From contig DXBP01000049.1 in assembly GCA_019116445.1 (NCBI GenBank), positions 62,001 through 126,000 of the forward strand: a DNA stretch of 64,000 bases. Reading direction: 5' to 3'. Below are positions 34,271 through 42,211 of the stretch, in pieces. Origin of the DNA: Candidatus Gemmiger excrementigallinarum. Its GTDB lineage: Bacteria; Bacillota; Clostridia; Oscillospirales; Ruminococcaceae. Position 1 is the first letter of the stretch, and each line of letters opens with the position of its first letter. A program made the translations under genes and the position numbers. A model generated the notes under the pieces. The model was given only the letters and a program-made list of their open reading frames with translations, was not told where the DNA came from and ran no database searches.

Positions 34271-35455
34271 TCAGGCGTTCCGGGCGGTGCGGTCGCCGCG
34301 GGTCAGCAGCAGCCCCGCCACCACGGCGGTGAAGGGGGCCACCGTCACCAGGCCGAAGCTGCCCACCAGCGTCTGCAAAATCTCGCTGGCAACGTACTTG
34401 TAGTTCAGGATGTTCAGGATGGGGGTGCCCTGGGCCATAAACACCATCAGCTGGGCCATGCACCCGCCGGAGTAGGCCAGCAGCAGGGTGGTGGTCATGG
34501 TGCCCATGGCCGCCTGGCCGATGCGCATACCGCTGCCCACGGCCTCCCAGGGGCCGATGCCCGGCTTTTTTCGGATGACCTCGCTCACGCCGCTGGTAAT
34601 ATCCACGGCCAGGTCCATCATGGCGCCTGCCGCCCCGATGAAGATGCTGGCCATAAAGATGTTGGTCAGGTCCAGGTTCTGGTACCCGGCGTACAGCAGC
34701 GTTTCGCTGTCGCTCATCACGGCGCCGTGGATTTTCAGCAGATGGGTGAACAGGATGCCCAGGCCGCAAGCGGTCACGGTGCCCAGCATACTGCCCAGTA
34801 CCGCCACCAGGCTGCGGCGGTCATAGCCGTAGACAAAGACGATGATCACCACCGTCAGCAGCGCCACCAGCAAAAGGCCCATCACCAGCGGGTTGCCGCC
34901 CCGCAGGCAGGTGGGGATCATGACCTTCCAGATGGCCAGCACCGTGATGACGAAGGACAGCAGCGCCCGCACGCCGCCGGGGCCTGCAAACAGGATGAGC
35001 AGCAGCGAGAAGATGACCGCCAGCACGGCTTCCCAGGTGATGCGGTAATGGTCGATCATCGTCACCGAGGTGATGGTGTCGCCCTGGTAGCTTACCACCA
35101 CAAAGGCGCTGTCCCCCACGGCAAAGATCTTGTCCTGGGACAGACTGCCCGAAAGCAGGTTGGTGCCCTGGACCTCCCGCCCCTGGAACATCCCTTCCTC
35201 GATGCGCAGGGTGCAGACCTGATCGCCGGTCTGGATCAGCCCGGTGGAGATGACGGTGTCCTCGTTGGTGGCCAGCACGGTGGCCCGGACTTTCTGGGTG
35301 CCCTGGTAGATGACGGCCCCCTCGTAGCCCGTGGGCAAAGCCAGCAGTACGGCGGTGAGCAAAAGCCCCGGCAGCAGGGTGGCCCAGCCCACCGGCTGGT
35401 CGCCCCAGATACGGCGCAAAAACCGCAGGATCGCGCCAAAGATACGTTGCAGCAT
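34271..35455 (-). CDS. YibE/F family membrane protein
   Basis: A 394-residue protein with an N-terminal membrane segment, an extracytoplasmic domain (TVLATNEDTVISTGLIQTGD), then about seven membrane helices including FIGAAGAMMDLAVDITSGVS, which is characteristic of YibE/F. TAGGAGA precedes the ATG at 35455; the frame is open 25 codons upstream but without a ribosome site. YibE/F proteins are of unknown function, possibly transport. It follows alkaline phosphatase on the same strand but a hairpin separates them. Confidence 0.88.
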   Translation of the reverse strand: MLQRIFGAILRFLRRIWGDQPVGWATLLPGLLLTAVLLALPTGYEGAVIYQGTQKVRATVLATNEDTVISTGLIQTGDQVCTLRIEEGMFQGREVQGTNLLSGSLSQDKIFAVGDSAFVVVSYQGDTITSVTMIDHYRITWEAVLAVIFSLLLILFAGPGGVRALLSFVITVLAIWKVMIPTCLRGGNPLVMGLLLVALLTVVIIVFVYGYDRRSLVAVLGSMLGTVTACGLGILFTHLLKIHGAVMSDSETLLYAGYQNLDLTNIFMASIFIGAAGAMMDLAVDITSGVSEVIRKKPGIGPWEAVGSGMRIGQAAMGTMTTTLLLAYSGGCMAQLMVFMAQGTPILNILNYKYVASEILQTLVGSFGLVTVAPFTAVVAGLLLTRGDRTARNA

Positions 35456-35504
35456 AATCAGGATTCTCCTAAACCAAAGATTTTTTTCAAACAGGCCCCG
35501 TACG

Positions 35505-35549
35505 CAGCGCGGCCCCGCGGCGCATAGCACTGCGGGGTCGCGCTGTTTT
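35505..35549 (-). terminator. Hairpin after the alkaline phosphatase gene
   Basis: CAGCGCG/CGCGCTG and CCCCGC/GCGGGG form a long stem between the alkaline phosphatase and YibE/F genes. The T-tract on the - strand is poor, so read-through is possible; on the + strand TTTTC follows. Confidence 0.5.
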
Positions 35550-35593
35550 CAACAGAAGGGGGACAGGAAAGCGGAAGGTTTCACAGCGGGGGC

Positions 35594-37216
35594 TCAGGCC
35601 ACACCGGTGAGCTCCGCCAGGTTGAAGTAGACCTGGGTGTTGTCATAGTAGCCCTGGAACAGGTCCTGGCCGGCGCCCATGGCGAACACCGCCACCGGCA
35701 GGCCGGTGTGGCTGTAGCTGGTAAAGCTGATGCCGGACTTGTTGTTCAGGATGTGGGTGATGGTGACGCTCAGCGGCTCGTAGGAACCGTAGAGGACGTA
35801 CTCTTCCTGGCTGAGCTCGGTGTCCTCGGTCTTGGTCATGGTCAGGTCGTAGGCGTCACGGAGTTTCTGCAGTTCGTAGTCGGTCATCACCAGGGAACCG
35901 CTGGTCACGCCGGTGGGGTGGCTGCTGGCATTGTCGGTGGTCACACCGGTCTCGCCCTGCTGGCCGGAGGCTTCCTCGGTGGTCAGGCCAAAGAGGTTCT
36001 GCACGTCCACCAGCACGTCCTCAAAGGAGGTGCCGTTCTCTTTGTACGCGGCCACATAGTCGCTGTCAAACTTGGCGTAGCTGATCTTCTGGTTGGCCAG
36101 GTTCTGCAGGAAGGTGTCGTAGTTGGTGCCCGCGTAGCCGATGGTCAGGCCGCCGGTCTCATGGTCGCCGGTCACCAGGATCAGCGTTTCGTCGGGGTGC
36201 TCGTTGTAGAATTCCACGGCCTCATCCACCGCGTCGGAGAGTGCCTGGGTATCGCGCATGGTGGAACCGGCGTCGTTGGCGTGGCAGGCCCAGTCGATCT
36301 TGCCGCCTTCCACCATCATGAAGAAGCCGGTGTCGTTGTCCAGCACTTCAATGCCCTTGTCCACGTAGTCGGCCAGGCTCCACATATCGTCGGTGCGGTC
36401 CAGCTCGTAGGCCATGGCGTCGCCGTCGGCCAGGTGCTCGTCGATCAGGATGGCCTTGCCGGTGCCGGCGGTGATGGCCTCGGCCTCCGCCTGGGTCTTG
36501 GCTACGGTGTAGCCTGCCTCGGCGGCCAGGGCGTACAGGTCGGTCTGGTCCTCGTCGGCGCCGGTGGGGTCCAGCAGGGCGCCGCCCGCAAAGTAGTCAA
36601 AGTTGCTGTCGATCATTTCTAGGCCGATGTCGTAGTAGTTGGAGCGGCTGGCCTGGTGGCAGTAGAAGGCGGCGGGGGTGGCATGGTTGATGTTCACGCT
36701 GGATACCACGCCGATCTTGTAGCCCTTCTGGTCCTTCAGCTTTTCGCTGATGGTTTCATAGGCCACGGTGCCGGTCTCGTCCATGTTGATGGTGCCGGAG
36801 TAGGTCTTGTGGCCCGTGGACAGCGAAGTGGCCGTGGAGGCGGAGTCGGGGCAGAAAGAGGTGCTGTCGTAGGTCTGGGCGCTGCCCACCACCGGGAAAT
36901 CCAGGAAGGTCAGGGTGTCCTCGTGCTGGAGGATGGCGCCGTCGCCGCCCATGCTGGTGCCATTCTGCAGGGCGCTCAGGTAGTAGTTGGTGCTCTGGAT
37001 CTGGGGATAGCTCATGCCGTCGCCGATGAAGAGGAAGATGTACTTGGGGGTCTTGGCGGAAGTTTCGGCGGTGGCGGGGGCGGCGGTCTCTGCCGCGGGG
37101 GTAGCCGCGGTGGACTCGCTGGCGGGGGTGGAGGCGGTGCTGCCGCAGGCAGCCAGGCTGGCGGACATGGCCGCAGCGCCCAGCAGTGCCAGGGCGCGTT
37201 TGCTCAGGTTCTGCAT
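35594..37216 (-). CDS. phoA: Alkaline phosphatase, lipoprotein form
   Basis: A 540-residue enzyme that releases phosphate from monoesters outside the membrane. The signal ends in a lipobox (SLAAC, lipid on Cys24), followed by a Ser/Thr/Ala-rich tether. Metal ligands and nucleophile are in FLFIGDGMSYPQ (Asp66), CPDSASTATSLSTGHK (Ser125), FMMVEGGKIDWACHAND and LVTGDHETGGL. A GTG one codon upstream (37219) is nine bases from AAGGAG, so the true start could be GTG 37219 rather than ATG 37216. A TATAAT is visible upstream on the - strand without a good -35; no Pho-type repeat was found. Confidence 0.92.
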   Translation of the reverse strand: MQNLSKRALALLGAAAMSASLAACGSTASTPASESTAATPAAETAAPATAETSAKTPKYIFLFIGDGMSYPQIQSTNYYLSALQNGTSMGGDGAILQHEDTLTFLDFPVVGSAQTYDSTSFCPDSASTATSLSTGHKTYSGTINMDETGTVAYETISEKLKDQKGYKIGVVSSVNINHATPAAFYCHQASRSNYYDIGLEMIDSNFDYFAGGALLDPTGADEDQTDLYALAAEAGYTVAKTQAEAEAITAGTGKAILIDEHLADGDAMAYELDRTDDMWSLADYVDKGIEVLDNDTGFFMMVEGGKIDWACHANDAGSTMRDTQALSDAVDEAVEFYNEHPDETLILVTGDHETGGLTIGYAGTNYDTFLQNLANQKISYAKFDSDYVAAYKENGTSFEDVLVDVQNLFGLTTEEASGQQGETGVTTDNASSHPTGVTSGSLVMTDYELQKLRDAYDLTMTKTEDTELSQEEYVLYGSYEPLSVTITHILNNKSGISFTSYSHTGLPVAVFAMGAGQDLFQGYYDNTQVYFNLAELTGVA

Positions 37217-37430
37217 CACTGTAATACTCTCCTTGCTCTCTTTTCTTATTCGGCCGGGACCACCCGGCAGCACAGCGGCCCCTGGCCGCTTGCCATGGTC
37301 ATTATACGTGGCCCCCCCGCCGGCCCGAAACCATACACCCGTCAAATCACCGTAAAAAATCCGCCAAGAAAATTCCCTGTATGTAAAAAGGCTGCAAGCC
37401 CGGGCGGGGGGCGTTTTGCTTCCGGAAGAC

Positions 37431-37468
37431 AAAAAAATCCCCTGAACAGAAAAATTCTGTTCAGGGGG
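37431..37468 (-). terminator. Terminator of the AI-2E family gene
   Basis: On the - strand, CCCCTGAACAGAA/TTCTGTTCAGGGG with a short loop, followed by ATTTTTTTGT. Confidence 0.92.
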
Positions 37469-37494
37469 CAGGAAAAAACTGTGTAAAGAAACGG

Positions 37495-38616
37495 TCAGCT
37501 GCGGGTGGCCAGGTTCTGGCGCTGGCGCACATCGGCGCGGACCAGGCGGTAGATCGTGGCGGTGATGGGCACTGCCAGCAGCATACCGGCAATGCCGCCG
37601 ATGCCGCCGCCCAGGGTCACGGCGGTGAGCACCCAGATGCCCGGCAGACCGATGGAGGTGCCCACAACGCGGGGATAGATGAGGTTGCCCTCCAGCTGCT
37701 GCAGGATGGCGATGAAGATGAGGAAGCCCAGGGCCTGCAGGGGGCTGACGGTCAGGATCATGAAGGCGCCCACACCCGCACCCAGATAGGCGCCCACCAC
37801 CGGCAGCAGGGCGGTGGCGCCCACCAGCGTGCCGATCATGGTGGCGTAGGGCAGGCGGAACAGCAGCATACCCAGGGTGCACAGCACGCCGATGACGATG
37901 GCCTCGGTGAACTGGCCCACAAAGAATTTGGTAAAGGTATCGTGGGCGGTGGCCAGCACATACCACAGCCGGTCACAGAACCTGGCAGGCAGGTAGGTGT
38001 CGGCCAGGGCGTGGAACTGGCGGCCCAGCCGCTCTTTGCCGGCCAGGATGTACAGGGCAAAGATCAGGCTGATGATGACCTGCATCACCACGCCGCCTAC
38101 GCTGCTCACAAGGCCGATGGCGGAGTTGAACACATCCCCCACGCCGGAGGTCAGGTAGGTGGTGGCCTTCTGCAGCAGGTCGGGCCAGTTGACATTGAGG
38201 GAGCGCAGCCATTTTTCCAGCTGGGGCAGGTCGATGTTCAGGGAATTCAGCCAGGCCAGGAACTCGTTGACGGCAGGGGGCACGTTGATGAGCATGACGC
38301 GGAAGGCGTCGATGAGCTGGGGAATGATGATGACAACGAGGAGCGCCATCACCAGCACGATGATGAGCAGCGCCCCGGTGATGCTGATGGCCCGGCGGAA
38401 GGGATAGACTTTGGATTGGGGATTGCGCAGCGGGGGCAGGGTTTCCAGGCGGGAAACCAGGATGTTGAGCACGTACGCCACGCCGCAGCCGATGAACAGC
38501 GGCACCAGCAGCGAAAAAAAGAGCCGGATGCCGCCCAGCAGGGCATCGCTGTATTTGAGCGCCAGCAGCAGCACGGCTGCAGCGGCCAGATACAGCCAGG
38601 GTTTTCTACTTTGCAT
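37495..38616 (-). CDS. AI-2E family transporter
   Basis: A 373-residue membrane protein with about eight segments. Family hallmarks are IPQLIDAFRVMLINVPPAVN, the long extracytoplasmic helical region (LNSLNIDLPQLEKWLRSLNV), and LLPVVGAYLGAGVGAFMILT. The family includes TqsA and sodium/proton antiporter-like members; actual autoinducer-2 export cannot be assumed. The ATG at 38616 has GAAAGGATTG upstream. A good promoter lies at 38650-38678. Confidence 0.92.
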   Translation of the reverse strand: MQSRKPWLYLAAAAVLLLALKYSDALLGGIRLFFSLLVPLFIGCGVAYVLNILVSRLETLPPLRNPQSKVYPFRRAISITGALLIIVLVMALLVVIIIPQLIDAFRVMLINVPPAVNEFLAWLNSLNIDLPQLEKWLRSLNVNWPDLLQKATTYLTSGVGDVFNSAIGLVSSVGGVVMQVIISLIFALYILAGKERLGRQFHALADTYLPARFCDRLWYVLATAHDTFTKFFVGQFTEAIVIGVLCTLGMLLFRLPYATMIGTLVGATALLPVVGAYLGAGVGAFMILTVSPLQALGFLIFIAILQQLEGNLIYPRVVGTSIGLPGIWVLTAVTLGGGIGGIAGMLLAVPITATIYRLVRADVRQRQNLATRS

Positions 38617-38649
38617 GGAAACAATCCTTTCTGTTTTACGTATAGCTCT

Positions 38650-38678
38650 ACTATACCCCATGGCGGCCCGGCACGCAA
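38650..38678 (-). promoter_or_regulatory. Promoter of the AI-2E family gene
   Basis: On the - strand, TTGCGT, 17 bases, TATAGT (5/6 at the -10), 33 bases before the start codon. Confidence 0.65.
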
Positions 38679-38701
38679 GGGACAAACCGCAGAAAGTGTA
38701 G

Positions 38702-38733
38702 AAAAGCGGCCCCGCCGCTGGGGCGGGACCGCT
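38702..38733 (-). terminator. Terminator of the BNR-like membrane protein gene
   Basis: On the - strand, AGCGG, CCCGCCC and GGCGGGGCCGCT form a stem followed by TTTTC. Confidence 0.7.
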
Positions 38734-38745
38734 GTGGGCAAAAGG

Positions 38746-40800
38746 TCAGGAAATATCGTGAAGGGCGGAGAGAGTCCAGGGGGCGTGGGTCAGGTCAGGG
38801 GTTTCAAAAACCAGTTCCCGGGTCCCCTCGGGGGCCTGGGTGAAGGTCACAAGCCACTGCCCCGTGTCGCTGAAATACAGGTCGGTCAGCCGGTTGGCCC
38901 CGGTCTGGCCGCTGGCGGCAAAGGGGACATCCGGTTCCACCCAGGTGGAGCCGTCGTCGGTGGTTGCAAACACATAGGGCCAGGGGCTTCCGTCGTCACC
39001 GGGGGCGGTGGCTACCGCGATGCCCGCGTTGTAGAAGCAAAGTCCGTTGAGGGGGCGCACCACCCCGTCGGCGGCCTTCGGCGTGGGGAACCGTTCCCAG
39101 CTGGCACCGTGGTCCAGCGTCTGGAAAACCTTCACCCAGGGGGCGCCGTTGGCATCGGTGCCGTTCAGCGCCGCATAGCCCTGGCCGGTACCGGCAAAAC
39201 CGTAGCACCAGTCGGTGAGGGTATCGCTGCCCAGCATGAGCAGCTGGTCTGTCTGCCAGGACTGCCCCTGGTCAAAGGAGGTGTAGCTCCATACCTGGCC
39301 GTCCTCCACCGTCAGGAAGGAGGCTACATCCCAGCGCAGCACCAACGGCCCCAGGTCGGCCTCGCTCGTTATGCCGCAGCGGGCGCAGTCCTGGGCATCC
39401 AGCACCTGGGAGCAGCCGACGCCGCCGTCCCAGGTGAAAAAGACCCCGTCCTCGTTGACGCAGACGTCGATGGTGTCCTCAAACCGGGGCGCCGCCGGGT
39501 TCTCTGCCTGGTCCTCCCCGGCAAAAAGGGGACTGTCGGCGGGGCAGAGCAGCAGGGCGTCGGTGGTGGAGGGGGACAGGCTCACCGGGCTGAGGAGCAG
39601 CCCCTGCACGGTGATGTCATTCCCAGCGCCGTCCTGCCAGGGAAAGCTGCGGGCGGTCAGCGTCCAAATGGGCAGCCCGTCGTCGTCACAGAGGGCCAGC
39701 CCCATGCCGTCAAAGTCCTCCCACTGGCGGAAGCGCAGTTCCCCCGACGGGGACTGGAGCCGGTAGCCGGGCAGGTCGGCGTCCCAGCGCAGGGTGACAG
39801 GGTCATCGTAGTGAAAAAAGGTGGTCCAGGCTCCCTCGGGCGGGTCGTCGGGCAGCCGCTCGGCCGCGCCGGGGGCGGATTCCAGCAGCTGGACCCGCAG
39901 GCTGCCGTCGGTGGCGCGGTAGGTCACCGCACAGCAATCGTCCCCCACCCACTGGGCCTGGAACTCCCCGGTGGACGGATAGGGGAACTCTCCCGCATCC
40001 CGGCTGGAAAAGGTGTGCTCCTCTTCCTTCCACACCAGGTCCACCGAGGCGTTGCTGTTGGGGTTGTCCAGGGTGTAGGACTGGATGCCCATAACACTGG
40101 TCGCCAGGGCCACTTCGGTAAACAGAAAAACATAGAGGACCAGCAGCCCCGCCACCAGATGGCGGCGCCGCCGGGGCGGCTTGTCGCTGCAGAAAAACGG
40201 GATGTCGGTGACCAGTTCCTGCAGCCGGGCGTAGAGAAAGGGCGCTTTCCCGAAGCAGGCATCGTCGGGGATGGGCACGATCTGCGGGTGCTTCCAGCTG
40301 CCCCAGATGAGCACAGTCCAGCCCTTGAACCGCTGCACCATGATCAGGTCGGTGAGGGGCAGGTCCTCCTCGCCGTCCGGGGTGACCAGATGGAGCCGGT
40401 CGGGGTAGAGCGTCCCGTCCTGCAGCCGGCGCAGGGCGCGCCGCAGCAAAAACAGCAGCGGAAAATCCTTCAGTACCGCCATAAAGAGCAGGTAAAAAAC
40501 CACGGGCCAGACAAACGCCAGCGGGAAGACCGGCTCCTGGTCCAGAATGACCCGGAGCGATCCGATGAACTCGGCCAGCAGCGCCGTCAGGGCGATGCCC
40601 CCGATCAGCCGCCGCACCAGCGTGCGGCGGGGCATGGCCCGGCCCGCCATCCAGGCGGCCAGCAGGGCCTGGGGGTCCTGGGTCAGGGCACCGGGGGCCA
40701 GGTCGGCCCAGCGGTCCTGCTCCGGCGCGGCAGTGTCCGCCGGGGTAGCCGGGGTGGCCTGCGGCTCGGCGGGTACCGGGGTGAGGGTCCTTTCCTCCAT
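38746..40800 (-). CDS. Membrane protein with extracytoplasmic BNR-like propeller
   Basis: A 684-residue protein. Residues 1-60 are Pro/Ala-rich and cytoplasmic. Two hydrophobic segments (IGGIALTALLAEFIGSL, FVWPVVFYLLFMAVLKDFPL) are followed by a roughly 100-residue cytoplasmic domain that looks PH/YcxB-like (LHLVTPDGEEDLPLTDLIMV). A third segment (LVAGLLVLYVFLFTEVALAT) leads to a roughly 450-residue outside domain with Asp-box repeats: SFDQGQSWQ, TLDHGASWE, TTDDGSTWV. Such repeats build beta-propellers as in sialidases, but no sialidase catalytic residues were recognised. GGGAGGAA precedes the ATG. Probably a sensor or binding protein; monocistronic. Confidence 0.78.
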   Translation of the reverse strand: MEERTLTPVPAEPQATPATPADTAAPEQDRWADLAPGALTQDPQALLAAWMAGRAMPRRTLVRRLIGGIALTALLAEFIGSLRVILDQEPVFPLAFVWPVVFYLLFMAVLKDFPLLFLLRRALRRLQDGTLYPDRLHLVTPDGEEDLPLTDLIMVQRFKGWTVLIWGSWKHPQIVPIPDDACFGKAPFLYARLQELVTDIPFFCSDKPPRRRRHLVAGLLVLYVFLFTEVALATSVMGIQSYTLDNPNSNASVDLVWKEEEHTFSSRDAGEFPYPSTGEFQAQWVGDDCCAVTYRATDGSLRVQLLESAPGAAERLPDDPPEGAWTTFFHYDDPVTLRWDADLPGYRLQSPSGELRFRQWEDFDGMGLALCDDDGLPIWTLTARSFPWQDGAGNDITVQGLLLSPVSLSPSTTDALLLCPADSPLFAGEDQAENPAAPRFEDTIDVCVNEDGVFFTWDGGVGCSQVLDAQDCARCGITSEADLGPLVLRWDVASFLTVEDGQVWSYTSFDQGQSWQTDQLLMLGSDTLTDWCYGFAGTGQGYAALNGTDANGAPWVKVFQTLDHGASWERFPTPKAADGVVRPLNGLCFYNAGIAVATAPGDDGSPWPYVFATTDDGSTWVEPDVPFAASGQTGANRLTDLYFSDTGQWLVTFTQAPEGTRELVFETPDLTHAPWTLSALHDIS

Positions 40801-40917
40801 AACGATTCCTCCCAGTTTAGACTGATTCTATCTTACACCCGGCGGGCGCCGGGTACAAGGCGGAGGATTGTAAATTTTTGGGCGGTGACAGGGGCAGGGC
40901 CCGGTTGGTACGCCGGT

Positions 40918-40950
40918 TTTGGGCAGACTGCTTTCGCCAAACTGCCCAAA
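40918..40950. other. Isolated hairpin upstream of the PTS module
   Basis: TTTGGGCAG and CTGCCCAAA form a perfect 9-bp inverted repeat with a 15-base loop, without a T-run. Unassigned; it lies 58 bases upstream of the antiterminator promoter. Confidence 0.35.
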
Positions 40951-41007
40951 GAAGCGGCCTGAAATTAAGCACTCTGACGAAAACGGTGCGGCACAGCGCA
41001 GAAACGG

Positions 41008-41036
41008 TTGACTTCACCGCCGGAGTGTGTTATTCT
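41008..41036 (+). promoter_or_regulatory. Promoter of the PTS antiterminator gene
   Basis: TTGACT, 17 bases, TATTCT; each hexamer is 5/6 to the sigma-A consensus. Transcription would start about 30 bases before the RAT element. Confidence 0.8.
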
Positions 41037-41073
41037 TTTCACAGATAGCAAGCGGCCCGGATGGGGCCCTGTT

Positions 41074-41102
41074 GGATTGTTACCGGTAATGCGGGCTAGA
41101 CC
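41074..41102 (+). promoter_or_regulatory. Ribonucleic antiterminator (RAT) site 1
   Basis: The 29 bases begin GGATTGTTAC and end GGGCTAGACC, matching the BglG/SacY-type RAT layout (GGATTGTTACTG...GGCAAAACC). It lies directly before a terminator that shares its 3' edge, in front of the antiterminator gene itself. Confidence 0.85.
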
Positions 41103-41165
41103 AACTCCGTTAGGATCTTCTTCTGTTGTCAGGAATGGGATTTTAGGGGGCTGGTTATTTTTTTT
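41099..41165 (+). terminator. Conditional terminator overlapping RAT 1
   Basis: GACCAACTCC at the RAT 3' end can pair with GGGGCTGGTT at 41147-41156, which is followed by eight T residues after one A. Formation of the RAT hairpin would exclude this stem. Confidence 0.7.
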
Positions 41166-41195
41166 GCCCGCCCCGGACGGAGAGGGGGCGAAGCG

Positions 41196-42062
41196 ATGCG
41201 CATCAAAAAGGTCATCAACAACAATATCCTCTGTGTGATCGACGAAAAAGGCAACGAGATGATCGTGACCGGCAAAGGGTTGGGGTTTGGCCGCAAGGTG
41301 GCGCAGTTCGTGGACCCCGCCCAGGTGGAAAAGGTCTACCGCATGGAGGACAAGTCCGGCCAGCGGCGGCTGCGGGAACTGGTGGAACAGATCCCGCTGG
41401 AGCACCTGGACCTGACCGAAGCCATGATCACCGAGATCAAGGCGGCGATCCCCCAGCCCCTCAACGAGAGCTTGCTCATCACCCTGGCGGACCACATCAG
41501 TTTTGCCATCCAGCGCAAGGCCCAGGGCATCGAGTTCAAAAATCCCCTGGCGGGCAGCATCCTGTGCTATTACCCCACCGAGTACCAGCTGGGCCAGCGG
41601 TGCCTGGCTATGGTGAAGGAGCGGTGCGGCGTGGAGCTCAACCCCGACGAAGCGGCCTTCATTGCGCTGCACATCGTCAACGCCGAGCTCAACACCGATA
41701 TGAGCGAGATGTACGATATTACCCGCCTGATCGAAGGGGTCATCCAGGTGGTGGAATACTACTACCGGGACCTGGGCGCCTTTGACCGGGAATCTCTGAC
41801 CTTCCACCGGTTTGTGGTGCATCTGCGCTACTTTGCCCAGCGCCTGTTCCAGGGCAAACTGATGACCGACTCCGACAACGAAAGCGATACCGCGTTCCGC
41901 GCGCTGATCGCCCGCAACTGCAAAACGCATTACAAATGTGCCCAGTGCGTGGCGGAATACATCGAAAAAACCTGGCATCAGACCCTCTCGCAGGAGGAAC
42001 TGATCTACCTGACCATCCACCTCAAACGGGTGGCGGGGGACCTGCATGAGATCTCCACCTGA
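41196..42062 (+). CDS. PRD-containing transcription antiterminator (BglG/GlcT/LicT family)
   Basis: A 288-residue RNA-binding regulator. Residues 1-56 are the CAT domain (MRIKKVINNNILCVIDEKGN, then GKGLGFGRK), which binds RAT RNA as a dimer. Two PTS regulation domains follow, with conserved His in ITLADHISFAIQR and IALHIVNAE (PRD1) and in FHRFVVHLRYFAQRL and YLTIHLKRV (PRD2), the sites of phosphorylation by PTS proteins. AGAGGGGG precedes the ATG. It sits directly upstream of the EIICBA gene, and RAT elements precede both genes, so it controls itself and its transporter. Confidence 0.95.
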   Translation: MRIKKVINNNILCVIDEKGNEMIVTGKGLGFGRKVAQFVDPAQVEKVYRMEDKSGQRRLRELVEQIPLEHLDLTEAMITEIKAAIPQPLNESLLITLADHISFAIQRKAQGIEFKNPLAGSILCYYPTEYQLGQRCLAMVKERCGVELNPDEAAFIALHIVNAELNTDMSEMYDITRLIEGVIQVVEYYYRDLGAFDRESLTFHRFVVHLRYFAQRLFQGKLMTDSDNESDTAFRALIARNCKTHYKCAQCVAEYIEKTWHQTLSQEELIYLTIHLKRVAGDLHEIST

Positions 42063-42080
42063 ACCACAACAGAATCTTTT

Positions 42081-42117
42081 GGATAGTTACTGCACCTTTG
42101 GTAGTGTAGGCTAGACC
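42081..42117 (+). promoter_or_regulatory. RAT-like site 2, upstream of the EIICBA gene
   Basis: GGATAGTTACTG opens and GTAGGCTAGACC closes a hairpin with ACC-TTT-GGT in the loop stem. It shares the opening GGAT.GTTAC and closing GGCTAGACC with RAT 1 but is eight bases longer, so the apical stem is extended. Confidence 0.7.
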
Positions 42118-42166
42118 TGTATGACTTCGCCGCCGGCGTGCGGGGAAGTTGTATGGGTCTGTTTTT
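42112..42166 (+). terminator. Conditional terminator overlapping RAT 2
   Basis: AGACCTGTATGACTTC pairs with GAAGTTGTATGGGTCT over 16 positions (Watson-Crick plus G-U), followed by GTTTTTATAT. The first five bases are the last part of RAT 2, so the two structures exclude each other. Confidence 0.8.
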
Positions 42167-42211
42167 ATATATGTCCCTGTTACATTTTTTTAGGAAATAG
42201 GAGGAACCTGT

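Noticed and set aside
37495..38616. Quorum-sensing AI-2 exporter
   Set aside because: The family name AI-2E covers carriers of several functions; no luxS or lsr gene is in the window, so only the family is reported.
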